Position numbers and translations under genes: made by a program. A stretch of DNA of 64,000 nucleotides, taken from the NCBI GenBank assembly GCA_022749755.1, contig CM040441.1, forward strand, positions 5,088,741-5,152,740, in the 5' to 3' direction. This stretch comes from Azadirachta indica (lineage: Eukaryota > Streptophyta > Magnoliopsida > Sapindales > Meliaceae). The notes under the pieces were generated by a model that worked only from the letters and a program-made list of their open reading frames with translations, had not been told where the DNA came from and ran no database searches. This document shows positions 49,301 to 62,070 of this stretch, in pieces; positions within the stretch are counted from its first letter, which is position 1; each line of letters begins with the position of its first letter.

Positions 49301-49875
49301 CTTTTTAGAGAATTATCTTAGAAAACACCTAATCTTTTCATTATTAATCATAATCCTCTTTTTCAGGACTTATTTTTCTCGTCCATTTGAGGTGTACACT
49401 AAAATTACATCTAATATCATTTCCGCACTACCTCATAGACAACTACTTAATTTTTTTTATATCTAAATCAAAGCATTACATTTCAAAATTTTGAAAACAT
49501 GTAACAGAGAGAAAATTTGAAAAATTTTAATTTTAAATGTCAGAACTTTAAATATTTAACAAAAAACTCGAAAAATCTAACACAAAAGTACAAACATAAA
49601 TTATAGTCAAATTCCCAGCATTCAAAAACAACCTACCAAACACATTTTTTATATTTTTTCATAATGAAAAAATATTTTCTATTTTAATTCAACCAGCCAC
49701 TACAGTTGTTCAATAGGGAAATATACACAAGAAACTGTCATATCAGAGATTTCCTGAACTACTTTCTTAGCCAGACCTAGAGAAGGTATAAAAAACATGC
49801 AATGCTACCATGAGAGTTGAAGGGCAGACTCCAAAATTATGTACAAATTGACACTTGAGTAATCAGAAGTACCTA
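46337..49875. other. AT-rich intergenic region, no gene supported
   Basis: Extremely AT-rich. The only frame of note (48294-48554) has no codon structure. Bases 49190-49440 contain two imperfect direct copies of about 160 bp (ATTTGCATCACAAACAACCACTTAA and CATTTCCGCACTACCTCATAGACAACTACTTAA parts). Nothing else is recognised. Confidence 0.4.
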
Positions 49876-50583
49876 TCAATCATCTAAATTTCTTATGTCA
49901 TAATGCCGTGCCAAACGGTTTGCAGTTCCATCCGCCATGATGCTGTCCAGTAGCTCATACTTCTTATAATTTTGTTTCAGAGCATCTGCCTGCTGCTTTG
50001 CAAGCTTTTCTTCCCGGTCCAGTTGTTGCTGCAGAACAGAATATCACCAGTTAAAGCAATAGAAGACGTCCAAAATTTTGAAGATAGGTTTAATAAAGAA
50101 AAAGGTATGTTGAACAACTAAAAGAAAAAGCAATACCTTGAGAACAAATGAAGCTTCAGCAGCATGTTTTCTGACAACGCGTTTCAACTTCTGTGCTACC
50201 TCAAAATCAGGATCATCAGGTTCCAACCAATGGCACTGTATTTTTCGACCAGGCTTTATTGGGCGATCATCAAACATCTCAAGTTCAGCAGCACGTGCTC
50301 TCACAGGCCTTGGCATTCCAGATATCATGAAGGGAAACTCACCCATAGAAGAGATAACCGCTTTAGCTTGGTTGGAGTTATCCATCTCCACCAAAGCAAA
50401 TTGTTGGGTGTTCTTTGCTTCTGTGTAGTTTGGAATAAACTGAACATTTTTAACAGTCCCAAACTGATTGAGAGCAGTTTTCAGGACGGATTCAGAAATT
50501 TGTGGTGAGAGGTTGTCAAGATAAACTGTCCGCCTCACCTTCTCCAGAAATGCAGCATATTCTGCCTCGGCTGAAGACTCCAT
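49876..50583 (-). CDS. AIPP1: RRM protein, AIPP1/EDM3-like
   Basis: Two coding exons, 50137-50583 and 49876-50028, joined in phase over a GT-AG intron; 199 residues. Starts M-E-S-S-A-E-A-E-Y-A-A-F. An RRM spans about 17-95: RNP2-like T-V-Y-L-D-N-L, and an RNP1 site read as Q-F-A-L-V-E-M that lacks the usual K-G-[FY] signature. Then come F-M-I-S-G-M-P-R-P-V-R-A-R-A-A-E, H-W-L-E-P-D-D-P-D-F, R-V-V-R-K-H-A-A-E-A-S-F and a charged coiled-coil-like C-terminus (L-D-R-E-E-K-L-A-K-Q-Q-A-D-A-L-K-Q). This layout fits Arabidopsis AIPP1/EDM3, which joins ASI1 and EDM2 to promote distal polyadenylation across heterochromatic introns, including at the NLR gene RPP7. The symbol is by remembered resemblance only. 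Confidence 0.75.
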
Positions 50584-52210
50584 GTAGGACAGAGAATTCA
50601 AATCTAAAAATATCCAAAACCAAGAGCTTGTCAAGTCAATAAATTTTAGAATTTCAACCAAAGATATTATGAGTAGAAGACAAACATATTTGCCATATCA
50701 AAAGCATAAATAATAATTTAAATATAAAAAATAAAAGAAAATCAAAACTAAAAAAATGATCATAAACATTTTGTGCATTGAAATCAAATAGAAGAAGAAG
50801 GATTCATACTGAATGCTTCTATACTAAAGCTATCTGAGAAACCTTTCCCAACTAAGATTAACATAGATGAAAGAAGTATGTTAAAGTGCTGCTCAGAGGG
50901 ATGACAGAAAAGCAAACCTTGGCTTTCTTTCCTTTTCCAAATAAAAAAATTCTCCATTAGCAAAGAGATAGAAGAACTAGGAACAACAAGAAATTCCTCA
51001 CACAACAAGTGAAAATGCCAATAGCTAATATATATATACAAAATATTTTGTGACTGCAGTTTAACATTTTACTGGAGCAAAAGTAAAAGTGAGACGATAT
51101 AAATAAGCATAACTGAATTAATAACAAACAGAACACTCGGTCTCCACTCAACTCTACACTCCCTCCCTCAGTCTCACTTGCAAGGTCATCATGTTCAAAC
51201 CAGTCAGTAGCCCTACGACCTTAAATAATAAAAAATACAGTGAAAATAACATCCCAGGTAGGTATGCCCAAAGAGATTACAACCCTTAATCCAATCTCTT
51301 GATTAGAACCAAATGTAACACATACTAATATCCCCATTTCTTGGAATTCTCCAATAGCACAACCCTCAATAAACACACCCTCACTAATCGTACAATAGTT
51401 TTTTCCTTTTTATTTGATTTAGGTCTGCGGACCTAATGATCTCATAATCCAAAATCACTTATCAGCAAGAGCACAATTCGTACTACAGGCTTCTACTAGC
51501 TAAAAGATTGTTTGATAAACATCAATTTTTAATGGAGATCACTTGTTCTTCACTAATATTTACCATTTTTCAATTTCATCCCAGAAGAACTGAGGCTTCA
51601 AAATCACACCAGCTCAATCCCAAACACATCCCAAGTGTGCTTAAGCTCAGTATCTTCAATCAGTTTCAGGGCTAAATTTTGGGGCTTCCCAACACAATTC
51701 TAGAAGTTAGAATCCAAAAGAAACCAAGAAAAGCAACTTAGTTGCTCAAAATTATACCTAATTTCGCAACGAAAGGCCCTCAAAGATTGAAAATCCAGAA
51801 ACGTGTCATTTTCAGCCCAGACAACTCATGAATTCATCAATTATTCTACCTAATTTCAAAAGAGAGCAGAGAAAAGGAAGAAAAAAACGAATATTTAAAA
51901 AATAAAATATAAAAAATAAACAAATCTTATCTTTCTTACGGAGATAATACCAATTTCAGATTCAGACAATGAATAAAGAAAGCTATAATTGTGACGATTA
52001 CGGGAATTAATAATGTAATCAACGACATGAAATATAAACCGGGGGAGAGAGGGTGTGTAGGATAACGTACCCGGGGTGCGCACGATAACAAAGAAGACGC
52101 ACTGAGAGAAGCAGAGATATCGCTGGAGCAGCGTAGGCTATAGCTAAGTAAAGCACTACGACAGATCAACAGATGAAGAGGAAGGACCCGGAAAGCTAGG
52201 TGGGGACAAT
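50584..52210 (-). other. 5' UTR intron and leader exon of the RRM gene
   Basis: On the minus strand a GC-richer block at about 52070-52205 ends CCCCGG/GTACGTTATC, a good donor, and GATATTTTTAG/ATTTG near 50606 is a matching acceptor just before the ATG. I infer a non-coding first exon and a roughly 1.46-kb intron. Frames inside (50784-51151, 51895-52271) are not supported. Confidence 0.45.
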
Positions 52211-54262
52211 GAGAATTGCCTGCGGGCATCAGTATTTTGTTATCATGAACCAACCAATAGACAACACCCACGTGTGACCTTTATGCAATTAATGATAAAA
52301 CGTCTTTAAAATACCATCCAACCTATTCTTACAGGAGAAACTTCTTTTTCAGATTTTTTAATATATTAAATTATTTAAAATACGATTATTTTATTTTAAA
52401 AATTTTACTTAATTTTTTTATAATATAATTTTAAAATCTTACATATTAAAATAATAATATATTTTTTTAAAAAAATTATTTATAAAAACTAAACAATCCA
52501 TAATTTTTATTAAAAATTTTATTTATGAAAAATTTATATTAACAAATATTATTTAAAAAATTATACCAAACATATTCTTAAAAATAATTCGTAAACATGT
52601 AAATCATTTAGTAGCATGTGAATTTCCACGCCTAAATTAAACTTTATGGGTATTTGATATCATGTTCATGTGTTATTAAATTTTTAAACAATTTGTTTGA
52701 TATGTCTATTGTATGTACTTATTAAGCCCTTGTTTAGTATAAATTTTAAAATAGAGTTACCCTCTCACCAATAAAACTTTTATAATTAAAATTTTTTTAT
52801 TATCATAAATAAATTTTTAAAAAAATTGAATAATTATTTTAATAAACAAATTTTTTGAAATTATATTATAAAAAAATAACATATAATTTTTAAAATAAAA
52901 TAAACATATTTTAGACAATTTAAGTTTTATAAAAGTTCAAAAAATTTTACCGCAAAAAACTTAAATATTTAATTTCTTGTAATAAAAAAATTATATTTTT
53001 AATTTTTAAAAAAACTTTTCAGTATCAATTCAAAACTATACCAAAAAATTAAAAAAAATTTATTAATGTTAATAAATTTATTTTGGTTAATAAAAAAATT
53101 AAATCAAACAGACACTAAATTTATGTATGTCTATCTCTAATTTTTATATTTTAATTTTTTTAAAAAAATTTATTAATTAAGATTATTAACATTAAATAAT
53201 ATGGATGTGATTGACATTGTTAATTTTCTTCCTCTTGCATGATTAGGTAAACTTTTAAAGAGTGATGAGTACGATAAATATATCCTATTATATATTAGTT
53301 GTATAATATTTTTCTAATTAAATTAAATTAAATGGATTCATTTACTGCCATCTCTCTGTAAAATTATGTAGAGTTGAGCCAAAAAAAAAAATCCAACCCC
53401 AATCAAATCGATCGGCTCAAGTCTGTTTCATAATCTCTTCAGTTTCATTGAAATAGAAACGAGTAAATTTAAATTGATTTGATTTAAAAATCAAACTTAA
53501 CATAAGATCTAAAAAAAAAAAAAAACTCAAGTCAAAATTCAAAAATTAAAAAAAATTTGAAAGTAAGAAAATATTACATTTTAATTTTTTTATTTATAAA
53601 AATAAAAAACCCAAAATCGTTATTTATTTTCTAAAGTTAAAATCGAATAAGTGTAAATTAATATTTATATTGAATTAATTTAGTTTGGTCATTTTTAAAA
53701 TTCGGTTTGTTTTAATTTAAAACAGAAATAAACCATATTTACTTCAATTGATTTTGATTTTATACCAAAATAAACCAAACTTATTTTGGTTTATTCTATT
53801 TTCAACTGAATTTGTTCACTTTTAAATCACTTAAAAGTGGCAAGTGTGACTATAAAATAAGCATATTGATAATTTATAATTAATTAAGTAAAATATTCAA
53901 ATAATTATTACCATGTCATTAATCTTACCTATAAATAGGTGGTCCTTTCTCCATTTGTACACATACCAAATTCTCTTCATCAAACTTTATATTAAGTTTT
54001 ATCTGCTCACGTAAATGTTTTATTCTTATACGTCTTTTCTTTTAATTCAATTTACAGCATAATATAATTTTTGATGCAAAGAGAACAATTATTATAAAAT
54101 GGGACTGAATTTAGCATTACTTGATTTCCAACTGGGCTTAGAGCTACAAGCCTCTTTGTCTCATGGCCCATTAAAACAATTCCAGCCCAAAATCACATAT
54201 AATTGAACCCTTCATGTAGTTATGTTGTTGTCATCGTTGACTTTATATATTTTCATTCATAC
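52211..54262. other. AT-rich intergenic region
   Basis: No coding frame. A sequence resembling a core promoter, ACCTATAAATAGG, stands at 53926-53938, with AACTTTATATTAAG downstream, but no open frame follows. The region 53395-53830 has a repeat-like texture (alternating AAACC and GGTTT blocks). Confidence 0.35.
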
Positions 54263-54271
54263 CCTTAAATA

Positions 54272-54535
54272 GGGGAAATGTCTATTACCCCTACTTCTTT
54301 TTTGTTAATATTTTATTATTCTTTATATTTTTTCTAATTTTTCATCACTTCCTAATTTTTATTTTTTTATCGATTTTACCCTTTAATTCAATTGATTTAC
54401 AAATGATAAAATCGAAAATATTAAAAATATTAAAAGACAAAATTGAAACTTAGAAGAGTGATGAAATATTATAAAAAATATAAGGGGGTAATAAGGTATT
54501 AGCTGAAAAAATAAGGGAATAATGAGCATTCTCTC
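54272..54535. mobile_element. 264-bp Mutator-type MITE with 9-bp target duplication
   Basis: Imperfect long terminal inverted repeats (left GGGGAAATGTCTATTACCCC, right complement AGAGAATGCTCATTATTCCC, continuing for about 110 bp). CCTTAAATA flanks both sides (54263-54271 and 54536-54544). Different in sequence from the MITE at 14490. Confidence 0.75.
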
Positions 54536-54544
54536 CCTTAAATA

Positions 54545-56985
54545 TAATTACTTCAAAATAAAAAAAAATTGAAAACACAACTCTCCCAAAATACTAATCT
54601 TTAATAATTTTTCGCATGAAAATTTTTTATAACCAACCAACAAAAGTGCAAATTGAATTATTTTATAAAAATGACAACAATGAAATGTCAGTGATCAAAA
54701 TTACGGAAAAAGTATATATATTTTATTGTTTTGTATAATATTATTGTGCATTATTTTCATAAAAATGACAACAATGAAATATAAGTGATCAAATTTACAA
54801 AAAAAGTATATATATTTTATTGTTTGGTATAATATTATTGTGTACACTATTCTACAGTGGTAGGAAATTTTAATTTTATTAGGCGAATTTTATGTTATTA
54901 GACAAAAGCAATTATATCAAACTAAATAAATATTTAAACTTCTCACTAGTAAAAAATTATTTTTAAGTTTCCAAAGTTGCATTCCTCTAAATTGGGGCAT
55001 CGGGCACTGGTTTCTGTGAAGAGGCTTTGGATCACCATGATTGCAATATTGGAAGATTTCAAGTAATTTGTATACATTTAATTAAATAGACAATGTCAAG
55101 TATCTTCATCAGACAAATTCAACACCATCTTGTGCATCCATCAAGTAGATTCAAAACTATGGGATACTTTTGTTGGGTAAAAAATACACAAGATCACAAA
55201 TAAGAATGAACTTGTAATTTCTCTCTATTATTTTCTCATGTAAATTAGAGGACCCTAAACTCTTTATCAACTCTTTTATAAATATTAGAAATATATGTAT
55301 AATCTACCACTGATACTAGATAGACCAAAAATCTAATAAGAGTTCAAAGTTAAGATTGTTAATTGTTTCTCTTATTTTTATATATATTTATCTTAAATAT
55401 AACGAAGATGAAGAAAATATTTGAAACATTATGACTCATTATCTTCTTTTTCTAAGGGTAGTTAAGAGATTCTTGAGAGAGAAGTTTGTAAAACTTTTAT
55501 ATATATATAAATGTTCTTCTTGATAGGAGAAGATACATTGGTTAGTTTTGAAAATAGGGTCTCAGTCTCGAAAACAAATTAAGCAAAAGCCTCCTTATCA
55601 TAAAATATAGTATTTGGGTTTTGAGAGATTAAAAATATGCTATTCAACAAAGAATTAAACGATTGCAATGGCAGGACATAGGTAATTCATTTTCATTTTA
55701 TGTTTTTCTATATATGATATTAGATTTATTCTAATATTTGGTATAAGAGCCTTCTCATCTTTAAGAATATATGTTTTCATACATAAAATTTACAAGTTTT
55801 CCGTATGTATTTTTGGAAGAATTAGTTTGTTAAAACAAATTCCATGATTAAATTGCTTGTAAAACTAGGTAAATAATAATAAAAAAAGGGACATCAGGAG
55901 ATATTGCATTTTTAGTTTATGAGTTTTGAAATTTTTGTGATGGGTCATATATAAGCTAGGGGTTTAGTAGTATAATTGATTAAAGGAAAATAGATGATTG
56001 AAATAAAATTCTATACATATTTAGAAAAACAAAAGTAAGTGCAATTTAATATATATTAAAAAAACAAAAGTTAGTGTAGTTTACAAACTACAACCACCCA
56101 TAACATTAGTGTAGTTTACAAACTACAATCACGTGTAATTAATTAGAATTACAATGTTATTATTAGGTCCTTAAAAGTGTTGCAATTTACTTTATAATCA
56201 AAATTATGATTCGCATAATTTTATTAATTTGGCATCATCATTCATATTGTAAATAAATATTTGATGTTTAATGGTATATATTAAAGAGTAGCCACAACAT
56301 CTTTAGTATAGTGATATTATATTTTAGTTCAATCACATTTTGTAGACATTAATAATGATAATTAAACATAAATTAAAATTATGATAATATACCACACAAG
56401 AAAATTATTATAATTTATGGTTTAATTAGAATAAGATAGTTATCAAATTTATTGAAATTATTTGTAGCCTATTGGTTAGTAATTTTAAGAAACTAGTTTT
56501 ATTGCAAATGTTATTGAGAATTATATGCATGTTGTAATTTTTGCCTACGAGGAATGATAAGAATCAAAATCAGAAGCAAAGAAGTCAAACTAATGCAAAG
56601 TTTGAAACAAGATCAAAAACCAAATTAGATTTAGAGCTTACAAAAACAAGATCAAAAACCAAATTAGATTCATAACTTACTTATGGAAAGTTAGACAAAT
56701 TAAGTAAAAACTCTTTAGAAACAAATCTGGCAGTATAAATTGCTTTATCTGAAGGCATGAAAACTTCAAGATTGGATTGCAATGGCTAGGAAACAATTAA
56801 TCTCTAGTTAGTTGAACAAATATTGCTAGAAAGAAATGATCTTCCTATATATTAATTATAAAATCGTCTACTGCATCTCACCTTCCATTATTAACCACTA
56901 ATCTGTGTATATATTTGTGTAAGTATTGCAAAAATAAATGAAGAAAAAGAATTACTTCTCCATTACTTTGTCATTTATTTCTTCA
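54545..56985. other. AT-rich region with short tandem duplications, probably ending in a copia LTR
   Basis: A 94-bp unit is duplicated in tandem (54665-54845). A unit with TTAGTGTAGTTTACAAACTACAA is repeated near 56070-56130, and ACAAGATCAAAAACCAAATTAGATT at 56607 and 56646. The last few hundred bases, ending CTTCA just before the primer-binding site at 56986, are probably a 5' LTR whose start I could not fix. Confidence 0.4.
54665..54845 (+). repeat. Tandem duplication, 94-bp period
   Basis: Both units carry ATGACAACAATGAAAT, then GTGATCAAA, GTATATATATTTTATTGTTT and TATAATATTATTGTG. Confidence 0.85.
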
Positions 56986-58000
56986 TGGTATTAGAGGCAA
57001 CATCTAAAAATTATCAAATTTTAGAACCAAAACTCACCATGCATTCAGTCTTTCTAGCATGTACTAGTCTAATTTCAATTAAGCTTACTACAAACAATTA
57101 TCTTTTTTATAAGTCTCAAGTTCTTCCTCTAGTTATAAGTCTCGGTTTATAATATCACATTATAGATACCGAGATTCCACCAAAGGTTACTATGGTTGAT
57201 GGAAAAGAAACAATCAATCCTAAATTCATCCAATGGATAGATTATGATGGATTATTGATGACCTGACTTCGAGGGACGATGATAGAAGATGTTTTGAGAA
57301 TAATTATTGAGGTATAAACCTCATGGGATATATGGTCCTCAATTGAAGATGAAATGCTTCTAGCAACCAAAGAACAAGAATCTTGGTTGAAAGATAATAT
57401 TTACTCTTTCAAGAAAGAAAACTTAAAACTTAAACATTTCCTTAAGAAGTCTGAGCCTTGGGATCAAATTACACTAATTTTAGGATTGCCATGCCAACCA
57501 AACTGCCTTATCTAAGCCTAAAACAATTTATTCTTACTCGTCAAAATCATGAGCAAAACATTATATTACAAAAAGAAGAAGAAACAACCATGATTGATCA
57601 TAACCAAGCTTTCTTCGGCCAACGTGGAAAAGGTAGAAATCACAGAGGGGGAAAATTTGGTAGTCATGGAAGAGTGCCTTATCAAAACAGTAAAGGATTC
57701 TACCAAAACACAAAGACATAAGTAACCAAAGTACTCAGTCAGCGCAAAAGCCAAATAACAAAGAATCAAGGAAAGACAATCAAATAGTTATTATCACAAG
57801 TCAAATTTATTTAAAAAAGAATCATAGTGTTGTTGATTGCTGGAGCAAGTATGAATACACTAATTCAAATAAAGAAGAGGCATCACAGACTCTTGCTGCA
57901 ATGAACTTGAATAATAAAAATGATAAGCAATTTTATGCGGATTCTAGGGCTACCACACATATGATTAATGATCCAGGTAAACTTGATTTACATGAGTAAA
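56986..58000 (+). mobile_element. Ty1/copia remnant 1: PBS, gag, zinc knuckle and protease start
   Basis: TGGTATTAGAGGC (56986-56998) is a methionine-tRNA primer site. The gag follows in pieces: N-P-K-F-I-Q-W-I-D-Y-D-G-L-L, W-D-I-W-S-S-I-E-D-E-M, then 57458-57721 with L-G-S-N-Y-T-N-F-R-I-A-M and I-D-H-N-Q-A-F-F-G-Q-R-G. Farther on come H-S-V-V-D-C-W-S-K-Y, the end of a zinc knuckle, and F-Y-A-D-S-R-A-T-T-H-M, the protease active site with Arg where Gly is expected. Stops (TGA near 57265, TAA near 57311) and frameshifts abound. No integrase or reverse transcriptase follows; sequence of a second copia starts by about 58050. Confidence 0.8.
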
Positions 58001-58049
58001 TGTTCAGTATCACTGTATACTTCATGTTATAATGTAAGCTCTTTTTATT

Positions 58050-58624
58050 TATTAAAAGAAAATTTAATTATTCCAAACTATGATACCTCTCGTATTGTTC
58101 AACTTAATGGTGATAATTATAAAAATTGTAAGGAGAAAATTCTTCTTACTTTAGGTGTATGGATCTTGACTTGAAATTGTAGCTAGATAAGCCTTCTACT
58201 GTTATAGAATTAAGTACTTCTATTGAGAAAGAATCATTTGAATGATGCAAGCGATCCAATCGTTTGAGTATGATGATTATAAAGTCTTATATTGACAAAA
58301 ATATATATAGTTTAATTTTTGGTTGTGAAAAAGTTAAAGACTATTTAAAAGTCGTAAAGGCATAGTTTAAATCTTCACATAAGGTTTTACTTAGTACTCT
58401 TATGAAGAAATTGTCATCCAAGAAGCACATTGGCACTAAAGGTGTACTTAAGCATGCTATGAAGATGAGGGATATAGTAACCTAACTCAAGACTTTTAAT
58501 ATTGAGATTTGTGAGTCTTTTTTGGTACATTTAATCTTTAACTCTCTCCTAACTTAATATGCAACTTTCAGTATATCTTATAATACATATAAGAAAAAGT
58601 GGTTAATTAATGAACTTTTGACTA
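58050..58624 (+). mobile_element. Ty1/copia remnant 2, gag part A (left of the hAT insertion)
   Basis: Reads I-V-Q-L-N-G-D-N-Y-K-N-C-K-E-K-I, then (shifted) D-K-P-S-T-V, K-R-S-N-R-L-S-M-M-I-I-K, L-L-S-T-L-M-K-K-L-S-S-K-K and K-W-L-I-N-E-L-L-T, the standard copia gag order. Several stops are present. The frame ends where the hAT element begins, and the next gag residues appear 5 kb away at 63690. Confidence 0.8.
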
Positions 58625-59684
58625 AGGATGGCAATGAGTTGGGGATATCCCCGGTTTAAAACTGGGACAGACAGAGATCCCCGGCCCTATTTGACCGCAT
58701 TTGACATGAAAACATTAAAGAAAATATTATAGGTTTAAAGATTTAAAGCCATGACTTCAAAGATAATCATAGCACCATTATCCATGAAGCTACTCAATTA
58801 CTTATTAAGTTTAACAAAGTATTACCTAATTGAGTGTGTGAGAAACTCACCCTATATCATTCTGCACAATTATCTTACAATTGTTTTCAAAGCAAATTTG
58901 AATTTTATTATCATTCTATCAAAATTAATATATACTCTTTTTTTATTTCTTTTATATTAATATTCCTTTTTCATAAACTACAGTTTATTGTCTGACTGTG
59001 AATAAAAAAATAGTACAAATATTCAAACCAATTTGACTTATGATAAACAAGAAAGTTGACTTTGCATTTAGTTTAGTTGGTTAAATAAATAATTCATATG
59101 GCCTACAAGTTATTAACGTTTCATTTATAAATAAATTAATGGAATTTTTTATATGCTAATGCATTCATTTGTATTTAATTTCTTTTACATCAGGCATATG
59201 TAAAAAATTAATTTACCTAACTTGCCCACTACTAATTGATATTTGAAAGCCATAATGTTCTGAGTACATAATTATAGATTAGCCAGAAGAATTATTAGTT
59301 TGTGCCTTCAAGAGATAAGAGCAATGGAAGAAAATACAGTCAAATGAAAATTACAAAAAATTCAACAAGTCTTAACTCTCTATTTGTGTAAACACAAATT
59401 CTTCAACTTGTTTCATCAACCTATAAAAACAAAGTAAAAGAAAAAAATACTCAAACAAAAATATATTTAATTCATATCAATTACCAATTTTGAAATTTAA
59501 TTATTGTAAATAATTTTCACCACATGACAATCTTTAAGATCTCTTTGCATAAATGCACTTATGGCATTTTCAATAGAGTTAATATAGACTTTTGATCTAT
59601 TTCAAAGAAAAAAATAAGTAGAAAAGAACTTGTAAAATAAAAAAAAAGACCAAAAATTGTAATATAAAATATTTTATATCTCTA

Positions 59685-61700
59685 TATAATCAACTTTGAA
59701 GGCACATTAAAGTCTCTACCGTATCAGGATATAGTCTATTATAATATGGGCTCACAACTCTATCACCTACACTGAAGTAGAATCAGAAGGAATTGTGGAC
59801 ACCAAGATTACCAATATATATCTAACAATCTTAGACAAAAAGGAATATTTAAACTGATTTAACTTCCCCCAACTTAAGATATCAAAACTATCAAAATCAG
59901 CTAGTATCCCACCATCTAAATATAACTGAAACTTACTATTTTTATACTAATCACATTATAATCTACAAATTTTTTAAATCCTAACCTACGTGTAGCCTGT
60001 CTCTTAGTAGAACGCACTAAAGAATAAGAGATAGAATGTGAGGCACTACTAACACTAGAATTAAAAGAACCTTCATATAATTTAAACCTCCATTCATAAT
60101 CTTTAATCAAATAAAAAAAATGATTACTAACTCTCTCAATTTGAAATGTTAAATCATCACATATATTGTAGAAAAATAGTATTCAATTAATTTCATTTTA
60201 TATTTTGGATTTATCGTGGTGGCTACCACTAAAATCCCTTGAACATCCTTCCAATATTTTTTAAATTTATTTATCATGACATTTGCCATTTTCCTAATCT
60301 CCTCATAGGAAGATTCAAGTCACTCAACTAGTGATAATCTAATCTCACAAATATGCACAAAAAATAAATTAGAGATTGGTTATTTTGTACCCAAAAATAT
60401 CTATGGGTAATCATAATATTTGCTAATATTTGAGTCAATTTCCCATTCTTCCTCACTTGGCAAACTTCTATAATTTCTCTCAAGCAACTTCAATCTACCA
60501 AATACAGCTTTATATTTTAAAAAAATAGAAATCATCAAATATGTAAAGTTTTACCTAGTTGCACAATCAAATACTAACTCTTTAGTGTATGCAATATTCA
60601 TCCTATGAGCAATTTCATTAAAATTTTCTCTTCTTTTAGCCGTGTTGTTCTCGAATATGAATTACTATCACGAATTTTAATAATTGCACTACCAATAATA
60701 GACAAGCTATCCTTAACATTTAAATTTAAGTTATAGGCAGTACAACGAATATCAAATAATCTCTCACTCATGATCAAATCACTCTTATCAAGCTTCTCCA
60801 ACAAAAATGCAACCATGCAATCATTACTAGCATAATTATCAATAGTTACAATAGATACCTTTCGATCCATATTGAGATCCACCACAGCATTAAATAATAC
60901 ATGGCACAATGCATTGTCTGTGTGTAGACATTTGACACACATGAACACATACAGAAAATATAAAGGAAAAAAAATCTTTTTAGGAATTACCATAATGAAA
61001 AATAACTAAATAATTAAAATTTGTACATTTATATATAACAAAAATAATTATCTTAAGAATTTCCCATGCAAGACCCAAGAATCATAAACAAAGTGCCCAA
61101 TAATTGCCATATATTTCATTATTTGTGATTCACATGTTCACATATTCATTGTTATAGCCATGTTACTCTTACTCCACTTAAGGTACTTAAGACTTTAGCC
61201 TTTTCCAATTGATATATCTCTATGGCATCACTTTTAATTGTGTTATGTAACACACAATTAAACATAAGATTAAGAGATTTTATCATCTTTCTAAAATATT
61301 TGTGGCCTACATAATTAAGAGGGTACTTATGTATAATGATCAATTTAACTATCATTTCTCTAGTTACATTAGTATCAAACTTAAAAATGTCTATTTTTGT
61401 ATCTTTTCTTCGTCCTTCACCATCTTCAACTTATTTGAATATTGTTATTTTCCAAAGTTTTCGCATGATACATGTCTTTATGTGATCATGAAAATGTTTT
61501 GTACCGTCTATACTCTATACCAACAACTTACTTTTACAATACTTGTGTACTGCTGTTCTAATCCTATCACTGTCAATTCTATCAAGATGTTCCCACACAA
61601 TAGACTTCAATCTTTCTTTACTGTTTGTAAAATTATCATTATCTACTAAATCATCGCCTAAAAAATCTACTAATTAAGACTCTTCACTTAAATGTCATTT
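59685..61700 (-). pseudogene. hAT transposase, decayed
   Basis: From N to C on the minus strand: a BED-finger-like region (V-W-E-H-L-D-R-I-D ... H-F-H-D-H-I-K-T-C, about 61620-61480); I-V-K-L-I-I-I-H-K-Y-P and T-I-K-S-D-A-I-E-I-Y (61350-61200); the RNase-H-fold centre in the open frame 60598-60993 (S-I-V-T-I-D-N-Y-A-S-N-D and D-I-R-C-T-A-Y-N-L-N-L-N-V-K-D); K-F-K-K-Y-W-K-D-V-Q and I-N-P-K-Y-K-M-K-L-I-E-Y-Y-F (60290-60170); and the hATC dimerisation block F-D-I-L-S-W-G-K-L-N-Q-F-K-Y (59895-59830). Stops and frameshifts break it repeatedly, so the element cannot move by itself. In hAT families the centre carries the catalytic acidic residues and hATC mediates dimerisation. Confidence 0.85.
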
Positions 61701-61834
61701 CCTACAAAACAAAAATCAATATGAATTAAATACAATATAAAACAGAGCAAAAATTAAATAAAACACAAAATAGAATCAAAGCAATGAAATAGAAGTTAAC
61801 AAGCAACATTTTTTTTTGGTTTTAAATCAAAAAT

Positions 61835-62070
61835 AATAGTTAATAGGCTGCTATTTTTTGGTTGCAAAATAGTAGAAATAACAGCCTATTTACTACTGAT
61901 TTTAATATAAAATAGCAAATAAACAACAATAAATAAGTTGCTGTTAGATGTTGTAGAACAACAAAAAGTAGTCAATTTGCTGCTTTTTTTGTTGTAAAAC
62001 AACAAAGAAACGATAATAAATAGGCTACTATTTTACTGCAAAATAGCAATGAAATAGTAGCAAATAAGCT
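61835..62070. repeat. Degenerate short repeats inside the hAT element
   Basis: About four imperfect units built on AATAGCAAATAAACAACAATAAATAAG and GCTGCTATTTT, some as inverted copies. They lie near the 5' end of the transposase gene, where hAT elements may have subterminal transposase-binding motifs. Confidence 0.5.

Noticed and set aside
50138..50508. Plus-strand frames across the RRM gene
   Set aside because: Antisense shadows; the minus strand carries the RRM and splice signals.
61302..61649. 115-codon plus frame
   Set aside because: Antisense to the decayed hAT transposase, with no domain.
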